Positions 36,811-46,315 are shown, counted from the first letter of the stretch. The stretch is 64,000 nt of DNA from Pseudomonas sp. GM48 (GCF_000282335.1 NZ_AKJM01000075.1:43002-107001); one strand, 5' to 3'. The notes: generated by a model not told the origin, from the sequence alone. A program made the numbers and translations.

Positions 36811-37785
36811 TCAACCCTTCCAGACTTGCGGGTTGACCAGGTCCTGCGGTCGCTCGCCCAGCAAGGCGCTGCGCAAGTTGGCCAGGGCGCGGTTGGCCAT
36901 GGCATTGCGGGTTTCATGGGTGGCCGAACCGATGTGGGGCAAGGTCACGGCGTTTTTCAGCTGAAACAGTGGCGACTCGGCCAACGGCTCTTTTTCGTAC
37001 ACGTCCAGCCCGGCACCGCGAATGCGGTTGTTTTGCAGCGCTTCAATCAGCGCCGGTTCATCCACCACCGGGCCACGGGCGATGTTCACCAGGATGGCGC
37101 CTGGCTTCATCAGCGCCAGTTCGCGATGACTGATCAGGTGCCTGGTTTTTTCGCTGAGCGGCACCACCAGGCAGACGAAGTCGGCTTCGGCCAGCAATTC
37201 ATCCAGGCTACGGAACTGCGCACCGAGCTCCTGTTCCAGCGCAGTCTTGCGGCTGTTGCCGCTGTAGATAACCGGCATGTTGAAACCCAGGCGACCACGG
37301 CGGGCAATGGCCGCGCCGATATTACCCATACCGACGATACCCAGGGTCTTGCCGTGGACATCGCAACCGAACAACGGTGCACCGACGGTCGCTTGCCATT
37401 GCCCTGCCTTGGTCCAGGCATCCAGTTCGGCTACGCGGCGGGCACTGCTCATCAACAAGGCGAAGGCCAGGTCGGCGGTGCTTTCGGTGAGCACATCCGG
37501 GGTATTGGTGAGCATGATCCCGCGTTCATTGAAGTAGGCCACGTCGTAGTTGTCGTAGCCCACCGAAACGCTGGACACCACTTCCAGTTTGGCGGCGTTC
37601 TCCAGTTGCGCACGACCGAGTTTACGGCCGACGCCGATCAAGCCGTGGGCATGGGGCAGGGCTTCGTTGAACTGGGCGTTGATGTCGCCGTTTTTCGGAT
37701 TCGGCACGATGACGTCGAAGTCCTGTTGCAGGCGTTCGACCATTTCAGGCGTGACGCGACTGAAGGCGAGGACGGTTTTTTTCAT
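36811..37785 (-). CDS. D-2-hydroxyacid dehydrogenase (2-ketogluconate/glyoxylate reductase type)
   Basis: A 324-residue NAD(P)-dependent dehydrogenase. The Rossmann motif is GIVGMGNIGAAIARR (around 150), the substrate Arg lies in VNIARGPVVDE and the catalytic His in LPHIGSATHETR. It reduces 2-keto acids such as 2-ketogluconate, hydroxypyruvate or glyoxylate; the closest relatives are GhrB/TkrA-like. Monocistronic. The exact substrate is not readable from sequence. Confidence 0.88.
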   Translation of the reverse strand: MKKTVLAFSRVTPEMVERLQQDFDVIVPNPKNGDINAQFNEALPHAHGLIGVGRKLGRAQLENAAKLEVVSSVSVGYDNYDVAYFNERGIMLTNTPDVLTESTADLAFALLMSSARRVAELDAWTKAGQWQATVGAPLFGCDVHGKTLGIVGMGNIGAAIARRGRLGFNMPVIYSGNSRKTALEQELGAQFRSLDELLAEADFVCLVVPLSEKTRHLISHRELALMKPGAILVNIARGPVVDEPALIEALQNNRIRGAGLDVYEKEPLAESPLFQLKNAVTLPHIGSATHETRNAMANRALANLRSALLGERPQDLVNPQVWKG

Positions 37786-37818
37786 GGAGGCGGCTCGTCG
37801 GGCGGTGAGGAATGCTTA

Positions 37819-37910
37819 GCAAGCTACAAGTTTCAACCGGCAAGCCGCAAGTCCAAAAGCCATCGCCACTGCTTTTGACTTGAAGCTTGCCGCTTGAAGC
37901 TCGCCGCTGC
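37819..37910. repeat. CTTGAAGCTTGCCG-type interspersed repeat
   Basis: Second copy of the CTTCAAG/GCAAG palindromic family at 2635-2713, in the gap between two divergent genes. It has CTTGAAGC, GCTTGCCGC and inverted partners. Confidence 0.7.
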
Positions 37911-37983
37911 TAATCCGCTATACTGGCGGCCTTTCGCGGCTCGCTGACCGGGCCCGACACATTACGCATCACCCGGAGCTTTC

Positions 37984-38241
37984 ATGACTTCCCCGAAACA
38001 ACCGCCAGTCGCCGACGCCATGCGCGACGAGCCGGCCGCGCTGCCAGACAGTCTCGAGTCCAGTGCCGAAGGCGAAACCAAAGCCGGGATTCCGGCTTTC
38101 AAGTTCCCGTTCAAGCCGGGCGAACTGGCGTCGGCCAAGGGCTCTAATCAGCCGTGGTACAAGAATGGCGCCAAGAACGGCCACACCAAAACTCCAGGCA
38201 TGGCGCCGCCGGGGACTCGTCGTTCGATGGGCAAGCGCTGA
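37984..38241 (+). CDS. Small conserved hypothetical protein
   Basis: An 85-residue hydrophilic protein rich in Pro, Lys and Gly (FKFPFKPGELASAKGSNQPWYKNG near the middle, SMGKR end). It looks disordered and has no signal or membrane segment. Similar short proteins occur in other pseudomonads. Shine-Dalgarno sequence CGGAG supports the ATG. Function unknown. Confidence 0.65.
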   Translation: MTSPKQPPVADAMRDEPAALPDSLESSAEGETKAGIPAFKFPFKPGELASAKGSNQPWYKNGAKNGHTKTPGMAPPGTRRSMGKR

Positions 38242-38380
38242 CCCTCCGAGATTGCTGGCGGTTTTTTTCTCTCATTCATCAAGATATTTCCCACAAGAGT
38301 TGGCGATTACGCTGCTGGGAAATGCAGTGGCCATTCATTGAGCATTCCAGGTTCATGAATTCCTGATGAAGGCCGTCAAT

Positions 38381-39523
38381 ATGTCTCTGGTGAAATCTTT
38401 TTCGTTACTGTCGCTACTGGTCATGACCGCTGGTTGCGTGTCGTCCGCACCAGAGCCACAGATTCGTTTCGGTATCGAAGCCATTGTTCCACCGTTTGAA
38501 AGCCGTGATGACAAGGGTGAGTTGGTGGGGTTGAACATTGAGTTGGGTCATGCGCTCTGCGCCGAACTCAACACCCGCTGTGTCTGGATAGATCAGGACT
38601 ACGCCTCCAATATTCACGCCCTTGAAGCTGGCCGCTTTGATGTGATCCTGCCGATGACCGCCACATCGGCGCGTAAAGAGCGGGTTGATTTCACCAACGA
38701 TCTCTACCCCCTGAGCAGCCGCCTTGTGGCGCGCAAAGGGGCGAATCTGCAAGCGGATGCGCAATCGCTCAAAGGCAAAACAGTCGGCGTCCTCACGGGT
38801 ACCAGCCGCGAAGCGTTCGCCAAGGCCCGTTGGGCTCCGGCCGGGGTAACGGTGCGCAGTTTCGATTTCAACCAGCAATTGATCGAGAGCCTGCTTGCGG
38901 GGGGAGTCGATGCCACCCTGCAAGACTCCATCGAAATCACTTACGCATTGCTCAGCCAGCCCCAAGGCCAGGCGTTCGATTTTTCCGGTCCGGCCCTCGA
39001 GGACCCCATGCTGGGCAGCGGCGTGGCCATGGCCTTGCGCAAAACCGATACTCAATTGCGCGACAACCTGAATCTGGCCCTTGAGCGGCTGAAGCAAGAT
39101 GGCCGGTATCAGGCGATTACCCAGCGTTACTTGCCAGCAGCAGCCCCCGATTTTCCTCGGTACTTCCCAGGTGGAGAAGGCCTGCCGTTTGCCGATGCGG
39201 TACAGGTCGGCGAGATGATCCATCTGTCAGGTGTGATTGGCGTCAGCGCCGGTGACGAACTCGTCAAGGGTGGCTTCGGCCCGCAAATGGTCCAAACCAT
39301 GGAGAATCTGAGCAGCGCCCTGCAACGCAGTGGTTCGTCTTTGGAGAACGTTGCAAAATGCACGGTCATTCTTGCGGACATGAAGGACTTTGGTGCGATG
39401 AACGAAGTCTACAAGCGTTACTTCCCGACAGATCGATTGCCTGCCCGGACAACGTTCGGTGCGAAAAAACTGGTAATGAATGCGCGGGTGGAAGTCGAAT
39501 GCATGGCGGTTGCTACCCGCTGA
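38381..39523 (+). CDS. Lipoprotein fusion: substrate-binding domain + RidA domain
   Basis: A 380-residue protein. Residues 1-19 are a lipoprotein signal with the lipobox TAGC (C19). Residues 27-255 are a solute-binding domain of the family-3 (polar amino acid ABC) type (IRFGIEAIVPPFE, LVGLNIELGHALC, GRFDVILPMTATSARKERVDF). Residues 265-380 are a complete RidA/YjgF domain (QVGEMIHLSGVIG, VAKCTVILADMKDFGAMNEVY), with the substrate Arg R356 in LPARTTFGAKK and VEVECMA at the end. RidA proteins normally act in the cytosol on enamines and imines, so an exported lipid-anchored copy is unusual. No transporter permease or ATPase is adjacent. ATG 38381 has GAAGG at 38368; ATG 38366 would also fit. Confidence 0.8.
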   Translation: MSLVKSFSLLSLLVMTAGCVSSAPEPQIRFGIEAIVPPFESRDDKGELVGLNIELGHALCAELNTRCVWIDQDYASNIHALEAGRFDVILPMTATSARKERVDFTNDLYPLSSRLVARKGANLQADAQSLKGKTVGVLTGTSREAFAKARWAPAGVTVRSFDFNQQLIESLLAGGVDATLQDSIEITYALLSQPQGQAFDFSGPALEDPMLGSGVAMALRKTDTQLRDNLNLALERLKQDGRYQAITQRYLPAAAPDFPRYFPGGEGLPFADAVQVGEMIHLSGVIGVSAGDELVKGGFGPQMVQTMENLSSALQRSGSSLENVAKCTVILADMKDFGAMNEVYKRYFPTDRLPARTTFGAKKLVMNARVEVECMAVATR

Positions 39524-39576
39524 CCTAACGCTGCAATCGCTCTGACGCAAATCGAGTTTGCGTCAGAGTCAGGCGT

Positions 39577-40326
39577 TCAGGCCGTGCGCAATGAAATAAA
39601 CGCATAGTTCGCCGGCGCATCCGTCGCCACTTGCGCACCGGCCGCAAGTACCTGCCCGGCGACATCCTCACCCGAGACATGGAACAGCCATTCGCTGCTC
39701 CATTGCGGCAAGGCCTGCCTGGTCAATTCATCGACGACCGTGGCGAACTCGTTCATGTCCGGCAGATAAGCGGTGAAGCCATCGCCCTTCAGCGCGGTTG
39801 TCCGAATCCCCAGCAACGCGCAAATCGCATCCTTGATCTGAATGTCATTGCGATCGGCCTGACGGGAACGCTGGATCAACTCCGATAGCTCCCGGTCTAC
39901 CAGCTCACCGCCGACAATCAGATCCGGTCCTTTTTCCCACGACTCGGGCGGACATTCCTTCAGGGTGATGTTCAGGGGAATGTGCGGATTGATTTCCATC
40001 GGGTAGATGCGGCACACCAGCGGCCGGCGTTCGTAGATGCGACAGAGGTTGTCTTCGTCAAGATTCCGGCAGGGGCCGACATTGTAGGCGGCGAACGTGA
40101 TGGCCACGTACGCATCGGATTCGCCGCTGCGCACCGCTGCCGAACGGCGTTCGGCATGTTCGCGTTGTTGCGCCGGCAGACCCAGGCCATTACCCAGAAA
40201 CGCTTCGACTAGCACGATCAACTGACCGCCATCGGCTGCCCACATCCGGGCCTCGCTCAAGGTCAGGGGCACATGGTGGTCGTTGCAACATTTACCGCAG
40301 CCTACACAGGAAAACGTCGTACTCAT
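39577..40326 (-). CDS. YkgJ-family cysteine-cluster protein
   Basis: A 249-residue protein with an N-terminal CVGCGKCCNDH cluster (residues 7-14) and further Cys in PCRNLDEDNLC and CRIYPMEINPH, the YkgJ/Fe-S zinc-or-iron-cluster signature. It probably binds iron-sulfur or zinc. Function unknown; the C-terminal 90 residues are specific to pseudomonads. Monocistronic, convergent with the fusion gene. Confidence 0.8.
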   Translation of the reverse strand: MSTTFSCVGCGKCCNDHHVPLTLSEARMWAADGGQLIVLVEAFLGNGLGLPAQQREHAERRSAAVRSGESDAYVAITFAAYNVGPCRNLDEDNLCRIYERRPLVCRIYPMEINPHIPLNITLKECPPESWEKGPDLIVGGELVDRELSELIQRSRQADRNDIQIKDAICALLGIRTTALKGDGFTAYLPDMNEFATVVDELTRQALPQWSSEWLFHVSGEDVAGQVLAAGAQVATDAPANYAFISLRTA

Positions 40327-40409
40327 TGAGCGTTTGTTCGTATCTCAGGACATGAAACGGCGACAGAATGCCGCCATAAAAGCCGCTTTCAAAGCAAGTT
40401 ATGCGCCAA

Positions 40410-40736
40410 TCAGTTTGCCTTGCCGGCCGGGCGGATAGAGTCCCATTCGGTGACGTACGCGGTTTTGCTCTTTTTGTTGTAGAGGCACAGTTCAGTGCCT
40501 TGTGCGCCTTTCATGTGTTTTTGCGGGTACTGGCCCTGGAGCAGGAGCGCGGTATAGCCAACCCGGTCATCGAACTGTGCGGCATTGCCCACGGGTTTGG
40601 CGTCTTTCAGGCCGCTGGCCTTGGTGCAACTGGCAAGTACGGCTTTGTCGTAGGTGGCCCAGGCGTCGGGGCTTGAGGCGTGGGCCTGAGAGGTGAGGGC
40701 GGTGAGGCAGAGGAAGATTAGGGTTGCGGGTTTCAT
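40410..40736 (-). CDS. Small exported protein of unknown function
   Basis: A 108-residue precursor with a signal peptide (MKPATLIFLCLTALTSQAHA, cut after residue 20) and a mature 88-residue part with two Cys (residues 37 and 84), probably one disulfide. It is common in pseudomonads, but no function is known to me. AAGGAT precedes the ATG at 40736. Confidence 0.68.
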   Translation of the reverse strand: MKPATLIFLCLTALTSQAHASSPDAWATYDKAVLASCTKASGLKDAKPVGNAAQFDDRVGYTALLLQGQYPQKHMKGAQGTELCLYNKKSKTAYVTEWDSIRPAGKAN

Positions 40737-40810
40737 GGGGCAGTCATCCTTGGATGTGCAATGGCCAAGGCTAGAGTATGCCTGAAGGATTTGGGTCGGT
40801 TGTGCCGGCC

Positions 40811-40904
40811 CCTTCGCGGGCAAGCCCGCTCCCACAGTGACCGAGTACGACCACAAACTCTGTGCACGACACATAACCTGTGGGAGCGGGCTCGCCCGCG
40901 AAGG
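40811..40904. repeat. REP pair, GGGCAAGCCCGC type
   Basis: Copies in complement-then-forward order, as around the TonB receptor. The right copy has CTCGCCC in place of CTTGCCC. Confidence 0.86.
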
Positions 40905-40911
40905 CGGCGTA

Positions 40912-41394
40912 TCAGTCCGGAACCGGCTCCCGGCGGACTGCGCGCATCCCGACACTTTCATACAATCGCCGCGCCCGGTGGTTGTCTTCCAGCACCTTCA
41001 AATCCACAAATCCTTCGCGCCGTTGCTGGAACACCTTGAACGCCTGCAACAACAAGGCGCGCCCCAATCCGCGGCCCTGAAACCGTGGATGCACCACCAG
41101 ATTCTTGATGTAGGCGCTGGTCCAGCACTGGCACACGCCAACGATGCCTTCGGCATCCTGTGTGATGAAACACAGCGCCGGGTCATATTCCGGGTCGGTT
41201 TCGAACTGCCATTGCCACATGTCCAGCGCTGCTACGCGGCCGCCACCTTCGAGGTAACCGAACTCCATCAAACGGTGCACGGCTGCGCCGATTTCGGGGC
41301 GGTACTCGCTCAGTTGCAGGCCGGCTGGCCAATCGGGTGGCGGCACGACTACAGAGAGGTCGCGCCGCATCAGCCAGCAAAATTCCTCGGCCAA
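40912..41394 (-). CDS. GNAT-family acetyltransferase
   Basis: A 160-residue acetyltransferase with the acetyl-CoA loop HPRFQGRGLGRALL (about 102-115) and the preceding strand YIKNLVVHP. The substrate is unknown. The frame begins with TTG at 41394, 3 bases after the cheV stop; an ATG at 41370 is the alternative start, both with imperfect ribosome sites. Probably cotranscribed with cheV. Confidence 0.75.
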   Translation of the reverse strand: MAEEFCWLMRRDLSVVVPPPDWPAGLQLSEYRPEIGAAVHRLMEFGYLEGGGRVAALDMWQWQFETDPEYDPALCFITQDAEGIVGVCQCWTSAYIKNLVVHPRFQGRGLGRALLLQAFKVFQQRREGFVDLKVLEDNHRARRLYESVGMRAVRREPVPD

Positions 41395-41397
41395 GAC

Positions 41398-42300
41398 TCA
41401 GTAACCTTGCTCGGCGACAGCCTTTGCCGCCGTGATCAGGCATTGGGTCAATTCCGGCGAAGAGAACTTGGTCAGCACTGCATTGGCCCCGGCCAGACGC
41501 GCTTTCTCTGCGTTCATCGCACTGTCCAGTGACGTGTGCAGCAGCACATAAAGATGCGCGAAGTCCGGAGTTTCCCGCAGGGTGCGGGTGAAGGCGTAGC
41601 CGTCCATCTCCGACATCTCGATGTCCGAGACGATCAGGTTGATCTGCTGCGCAGTGCCTTGCAGGTCCAGCAGGCAGTCAATGGCTTCCTTGGCGCTGCG
41701 GGCTGTGTGGCATTGCAGGCCGAGGTTACGCAGGGTGTGTACCGATTGCTGCAAGGCGACCTGGCTGTCATCGACCACCAGAATGCGCGCGTTGCCGAGC
41801 AATTCGGCGTCTTCCATGCTCAGTTCGGTCGGCGCCATTTCGATTTGTGCCGGGGCGATGCCGTGGATGACTTTTTCGATGTCCAGCACTTGCACCAGGG
41901 TGCCGTCGACCGAGGTCACGCCGGTGATGTAGGCGCGCAAACCACCGGAGCCGAAGGGCGGCGGGCGGATGTCGGTGGTCAGGCAATGGACGATCTTGCT
42001 CACCGCCTGCACGTGCAGGCCCTGCTTGGAACGGCTGACATCGGTGACGATCAGGCAGCCGCCGTTCGGATCTTCCAGCGGACGCTCGCCGATGGCACGA
42101 CTGAGGTCGATCACCGACAGCGACGCCCCGCGCAGGGTAGCGATGCCTTTAACGTGAGGGTGTGACTCCGGCAGCCGGGTCAGCGGCGGGCAGGGAATGA
42201 TTTCACTGACTTTGAGCAGGTTGATCGCCATCAGCTTGCCGCTGCGCAAGGTAAACAGCAGAAGCGAAAGTGAGTCTGCGCGGGCTTTGTTGGAGGACAT
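41398..42300 (-). CDS. cheV: Chemotaxis protein CheV (CheW-REC)
   Basis: A 300-residue adaptor. Residues 10-160 are a CheW-like domain and 170-295 a response-regulator receiver domain with the acidic pair VVDD, phospho-Asp in IVSDIEMSEMDG, Thr/Ser in LHTSLD and Lys in VLTKFSS. CheV proteins couple methyl-accepting receptors to CheA and are tuned by phosphorylation. Pseudomonads have several. No other che gene is nearby. Confidence 0.9.
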   Translation of the reverse strand: MSSNKARADSLSLLLFTLRSGKLMAINLLKVSEIIPCPPLTRLPESHPHVKGIATLRGASLSVIDLSRAIGERPLEDPNGGCLIVTDVSRSKQGLHVQAVSKIVHCLTTDIRPPPFGSGGLRAYITGVTSVDGTLVQVLDIEKVIHGIAPAQIEMAPTELSMEDAELLGNARILVVDDSQVALQQSVHTLRNLGLQCHTARSAKEAIDCLLDLQGTAQQINLIVSDIEMSEMDGYAFTRTLRETPDFAHLYVLLHTSLDSAMNAEKARLAGANAVLTKFSSPELTQCLITAAKAVAEQGY

Positions 42301-42426
42301 ATGAACCTTCTCAGGAAAAAGGTGACGGGCAATCTCGGGATCGCCGATAACTTCGATGCCGGGTTATCGACTTGTCGAGGGCAGGCTTTAGGGGGAATGC
42401 CCATCTCGAACCAAACGGTGGACCTT

Positions 42427-42548
42427 TGTGGCGAGGGAGCTTGCTCCCGCTGGAGTGCGAAGCGCTCCCCAGCATTCCTTCAACCATATCTCGACTGCAG
42501 GTTGTACGACTGCTGCGCAGCCGAGCGGGAGCAAGCTCCCTCGCCACA
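42427..42548. repeat. REP pair, GTGGCGAGGGAGCTTGCTCCCG family
   Basis: Same unit as 9949-10060, including the inner GCGAAGC and the GACTGCTGCGCAGCCGAGC block, between cheV and norR. Confidence 0.86.
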
Positions 42549-42574
42549 GAAAACCCTTTTGCCAAATGTGCTGA

Positions 42575-44125
42575 TTATTTCATCCCCAACCGCTTGGCCA
42601 TCCGTCCCAGGTTCGCCCGATCCAGGCCTAGCTCACGCGCCGCGCTGGCCCAGTTGTTGTTATGCCGTTCCAGGCAGGCGCCGATCAGTTGGCGTTGATA
42701 ACGCTCGGTAGCCTCGCGCAAGTCGCCGGTCACTGCTTGCGTTACGAGGGCGGCGGGTTGCTCGGCAGCGGCTTCAACATTGGCGTTGGGCAGATCCAGA
42801 TCAGCCGCGCTCAGGCTGAGAATCTTCGGCCGTTCCTTGCAGTTGCCCAGCGCTTTCAAGGCGCTGCGGCCGATCAAGTGTTCAAGCTCGCGTACATTGC
42901 CGGGCCAGTCGTAGGCCAATAGCGCGGCCTGGGCGTCGCTGTTCAGGCGCAGGCTGTTGAGGCCCATGCGCGAGCGGTTCTGCTCCAGGAAGTAACCGCT
43001 GAGCAGCAACACATCACGCCCGCGATCGCGCAAGGCCGGGACCAGCAGCGGGTAAACACTGAGACGGTGATAGAAGTCGGCGCGATAGCGGCCGCTGCGC
43101 ACTTCTTCGGCGAGGTCGCGGTTGGTCGCCGCGATCAGGCGCACATCGACCTGATGCTCCTTGTCCGAGCCCAGTCGTTGTAATTGACCGCTCTGCAAAA
43201 CCCGCAGCAATTTGGCCTGCACCGTCAACGACAACTCACCGACTTCATCGAGGAACAGCGTGCCGCCATTGGCCAGTTCGAACTTGCCACGGCGGTCGTT
43301 CATCGCCCCGGTGAAGGCGCCGCGAACATGACCGAACAACTCGCTTTCCACCAAGGTATCGGGCAATGCGGCGCAGTTGAGACTGATGATCGGTTTGTCG
43401 GCACGGGGCGAGGCGGCGTGAATGGCCTGGGCCACCAATTCCTTGCCGACCCCGGTTTCGCCGGTGATCAACACGGTCAGGTCACTGCCGCCCACCAGAT
43501 TGATTTCTTCCATCAGCCTTTTATGGGCTTTGCTTTGGCCAATCATCTCGCGGTGCTGCTGGCCGCTGGCCTGGCGGTAGACCTCGGCGCGCTGATGTTC
43601 ATCTTCGACCCGGTTGTTCAACCGCTCGATGCGTTCGGCGGCGTTGACGGTGGCGGCGGCGAGGCTGGCGAAGGCTTCCAGCGCGCCCAGTTCAATCGGT
43701 TCGAATTGCTCCGGATTGAGGGCATCGAGGGTCAGCAGGCCCCACGGACGCTCGTCGATGAATAACGGGCAACCCATGCAGTCGTGGACTTCCAGATGAT
43801 CATCCAGGCCATCGACCAGGCCGTCATAAGGGTCGGGCAAGTTGCAGTCGGCAGCGAAGCGGGTCGGGCCGGGGCTGCTAAGCAGCGCTTCGAAACGCGG
43901 GTGCTCGCTGACCTTGAAGCGTCGGCCGAGGGTGTCGGTACTCAAGCCGTCGACGGCCAGTGGCACCAGCCATTCGTCATCGAGGCGCAGCAGCGCGGCG
44001 GCGTCACACGGGAGCAGGGCGCGCATGGCTTCCAGCAGGCGTCGATAACGCTCGCCTTCGGGCAGTTCGCGGGACAGGTCGGCGACCAGGGGCAGCAGGG
44101 CGGTGAGCAAGGGTTTTGCAGTCAT
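42575..44125 (-). CDS. norR: Nitric-oxide-responsive sigma54 activator NorR
   Basis: A 516-residue enhancer-binding protein. Residues 20-170 are a GAF domain that senses NO through iron, 190-430 the AAA+ domain (Walker A GETGVGKE, the sigma54-contact loop GAFTGA, Walker [10 protein letters not shown]), and the end is a Fis-type helix-turn-helix ([21 protein letters not shown]). It is divergent from hmp, 156 bases away, the normal target gene in pseudomonads. Confidence 0.93.
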   Translation of the reverse strand: MTAKPLLTALLPLVADLSRELPEGERYRRLLEAMRALLPCDAAALLRLDDEWLVPLAVDGLSTDTLGRRFKVSEHPRFEALLSSPGPTRFAADCNLPDPYDGLVDGLDDHLEVHDCMGCPLFIDERPWGLLTLDALNPEQFEPIELGALEAFASLAAATVNAAERIERLNNRVEDEHQRAEVYRQASGQQHREMIGQSKAHKRLMEEINLVGGSDLTVLITGETGVGKELVAQAIHAASPRADKPIISLNCAALPDTLVESELFGHVRGAFTGAMNDRRGKFELANGGTLFLDEVGELSLTVQAKLLRVLQSGQLQRLGSDKEHQVDVRLIAATNRDLAEEVRSGRYRADFYHRLSVYPLLVPALRDRGRDVLLLSGYFLEQNRSRMGLNSLRLNSDAQAALLAYDWPGNVRELEHLIGRSALKALGNCKERPKILSLSAADLDLPNANVEAAAEQPAALVTQAVTGDLREATERYQRQLIGACLERHNNNWASAARELGLDRANLGRMAKRLGMK

Positions 44126-44139
44126 AGTGACTCCGTGTA

Positions 44140-44191
44140 GTCGGTATGACTATAAATCAGGCAGTGTCTAAATGACTATGTAGTTATTAAC
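44140..44191. promoter_or_regulatory. NorR binding sites in the norR/hmp intergenic region
   Basis: Two exact GT-N7-AC sites, GTCGGTATGAC (44140-44150) and GTCTAAATGAC (44166-44176), are followed by a looser GTAGTTATTAAC with an 8-base centre (44180-44191). NorR-controlled promoters typically carry three such sites. Confidence 0.65.
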
Positions 44192-44222
44192 CTACTGATT
44201 TATAACGATTAAATAGTTGGCA

Positions 44223-44238
44223 TGGAAACTGATAAGCA
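44223..44238 (+). promoter_or_regulatory. Candidate sigma54 promoter of hmp
   Basis: TGGAAACTGATAAGCA has GG and GC exactly 10 bases apart, the -24/-12 spacing of sigma54 promoters, though the TTGCA half is weak. It lies between the NorR sites and the hmp ATG at 44282. Confidence 0.5.
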
Positions 44239-44281
44239 AAGGGTAACCCGTTAGCAACCCAAGAACTCCAGGAGTCACCTT

Positions 44282-45463
44282 ATGCTGAGCGTTCAAGACC
44301 GTGCCATCGTCAAATCCACCGTGCCGCTGCTCGAAAGCGGTGGTGAAGCGCTGATCACGCACTTCTACCGCATGATGCTCTCCGAATACCCGGAAGTCCG
44401 CCCGCTGTTCAACCAGGCCCACCAGGCCAGCGGTGACCAGCCGCGTGCCCTGGCCAACGGCGTATTGATGTATGCGCGCCATATCGACCAACTCGACCAG
44501 TTGGGCGACCTGGTGGCGAAGATCATCAACAAGCACGTGGCCCTGCAGATCTTGCCGGAACATTACCCGATTGTTGGCAGCTGCCTGCTGCGAGCCATCG
44601 CCGAAGTGTTGGGCGAAGAGATCGCCACCCCTGAAGTGATCGCGGCCTGGGGCGCGGCCTACGGGCAGCTGGCGGACATCCTGATCGGTGCCGAAGCCAG
44701 CGTCTACGACCAAAAAGAACAGGCCCACGGCGGCTGGCGCGGAGCGCGGGAATTCATCCTGGCAAGCAAGGTCGAGGAGAGCACCGAGATCACTTCGTTC
44801 TACTTCGAACCCGCCGACAAAGGCCCGATCCTGGCGGCAGAGCCGGGCCAGTACATCGGCATGAAACTGATCCTCGACGGTGAAGAGATTCGCCGTAACT
44901 ACTCGCTGTCGGCGCTGGCGAACAAAGGCCAGTACCGCATCAGCGTCAAGCGTGAAGCCGGTGGCCGCGCTTCCAACTACCTGCATGACCAGATGCATGT
45001 CGGAGCCAGCATCCAGTTGTTCCCGCCATCGGGCGAGTTCATCCTGACCGCCAGCGATAAACCGCTGGTGCTGATCAGCGGCGGTGTCGGCATCACCCCG
45101 ACCCTGGCGATGCTCGAAGCGGCACTGGAAACCCGTCGGCCGGTGCATTTCATCCACTGCGCGCGTAATGGCAGCGTTCACGCGTTCCGCGACTGGATCG
45201 ATGGCCTGGCCGAGCGTCATCCGCAGCTCAAGCGTTTTTATTGCTATTCCGAGGACGACGGCGTGAGCCCGGCGGCGCACAAGGTCGGGTTGCTGAGCCA
45301 ACAGCAGTTGCATGCATGGCTGCCGGAACAGCGTGACCTGGATGTTTACTTCCTGGGGCCGAAAGGTTTCATGGCGTCCATCAAGCGTCACCTCAAGGCA
45401 CTGGGCGTGCCGGAGAAGCAAAGCCGCTACGAGTTCTTCGGGCCGGCAGCGGCGCTGGAGTAA
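44282..45463 (+). CDS. hmp: Flavohemoprotein (nitric oxide dioxygenase)
   Basis: A 393-residue two-part protein: an N-terminal globin (1-140, with LPEHYPIVGSCLL carrying part of the heme pocket) and a C-terminal FAD/NAD reductase (IRRNYSLSALANKG for FAD, GGVGITPTLAMLEA for NAD). It converts NO plus O2 to nitrate with NADH, detoxifying nitric oxide. Start follows a CCAGGAG ribosome site. It is controlled by NorR and sigma54, as the upstream sites indicate. Confidence 0.96.
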   Translation: MLSVQDRAIVKSTVPLLESGGEALITHFYRMMLSEYPEVRPLFNQAHQASGDQPRALANGVLMYARHIDQLDQLGDLVAKIINKHVALQILPEHYPIVGSCLLRAIAEVLGEEIATPEVIAAWGAAYGQLADILIGAEASVYDQKEQAHGGWRGAREFILASKVEESTEITSFYFEPADKGPILAAEPGQYIGMKLILDGEEIRRNYSLSALANKGQYRISVKREAGGRASNYLHDQMHVGASIQLFPPSGEFILTASDKPLVLISGGVGITPTLAMLEAALETRRPVHFIHCARNGSVHAFRDWIDGLAERHPQLKRFYCYSEDDGVSPAAHKVGLLSQQQLHAWLPEQRDLDVYFLGPKGFMASIKRHLKALGVPEKQSRYEFFGPAAALE

Positions 45464-45498
45464 GCGGTTGCGGCGACTCGGGGGACCGAGTCGCCTGC

Positions 45499-45572
45499 CT
45501 CGCGAGCAAGCCCGCTCCCACATTTGATCTGTGAGCGACACGGACCAATGTGGGAGCGGGCTTGCTCGCGAA
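45499..45572. repeat. REP pair after hmp
   Basis: GTGGGAGCGGGCTTGCTCGCGAA copies in complement-then-forward order with a short 25-base spacer. Confidence 0.85.
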
Positions 45573-45735
45573 TGCCGCACTGCAGTCCTGAATTGAAAAA
45601 ATCGCTCGAAAGTTAATCCCTTCTTAACCGCCTTATCGTCTATTCCCCCCGAATCCCCCCGACATGCTCCAGACTCTCAAAGGTCCGGGCCAGCGTGTAG
45701 ACTGGCGGGCAATCGAAATTTTCAAGGGAAACGCG

Positions 45736-46245
45736 ATGAGCGAGGAAACCATGCGGTTGGGGCGTGAACGGCGCTATCTGGTGTTGTTGGGCATCATTTG
45801 CCTGGCACTGATCGGCGGCGCGCTGTACATGCAAATTGTTCTGGGCGAGGCACCTTGCCCGCTGTGCATCCTGCAACGTTATGCGTTGCTGCTGATCGCG
45901 ATCTTTGCCTTCATTGGCGCCGCCATGCGCACCCGTCGCAGCATCACGGTGTTTGAAACCCTGGTGGTGATCTGCGCGCTGGCAGGCGTCGGCGTTGCCG
46001 GGCATCACGTCTATACGCAGTTCTATCCGGCTGTCAGCTGCGGCATCGATGTGTTGCAACCGATTGTCGATGGTCTGCCGCTGGCGAAGATTTTCCCGTT
46101 GGGCTTCCAGGTCGATGGTTTCTGCTCCACGCCGTATCCGCCGATCCTCGGTCTGTCGCTGGCGCAGTGGGCGCTGGTTGCCTTCGTGCTGATCGTGGTG
46201 CTGGTGCCGCTGCTGACTTCGCGCAACCGCAAGGCGCTGCGCTGA
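45736..46245 (+). CDS. dsbB: Disulfide bond formation protein DsbB
   Basis: A 169-residue inner-membrane quinone reductase that reoxidises DsbA. It has four hydrophobic segments, the CPLC pair (C41, C44) and the periplasmic C102/C130 pair (SCGIDVLQP, GFCSTPYPP). The ATG at 45736 is preferred over an upstream ATG because AAGGGAA lies before it and the extra residues are not family-like. Pseudomonads often have two dsbB genes. Confidence 0.9.
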   Translation: MSEETMRLGRERRYLVLLGIICLALIGGALYMQIVLGEAPCPLCILQRYALLLIAIFAFIGAAMRTRRSITVFETLVVICALAGVGVAGHHVYTQFYPAVSCGIDVLQPIVDGLPLAKIFPLGFQVDGFCSTPYPPILGLSLAQWALVAFVLIVVLVPLLTSRNRKALR

Positions 46246-46273
46246 GATCCTCTGTCGATACGCATTGTCGGAC

Positions 46274-46315
46274 AAAAAATGCCCCGGTCCTCGATGAGAG
46301 GTCCGGAGCATTTTG
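46274..46315 (+). terminator. Terminator of dsbB
   Basis: AATGCcCCGGtCCTC pairs with GAGaGGtCCGGaGCATT (two mismatches, small loop), bordered by A6 and T4, 28 bases after the dsbB stop. Confidence 0.8.
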
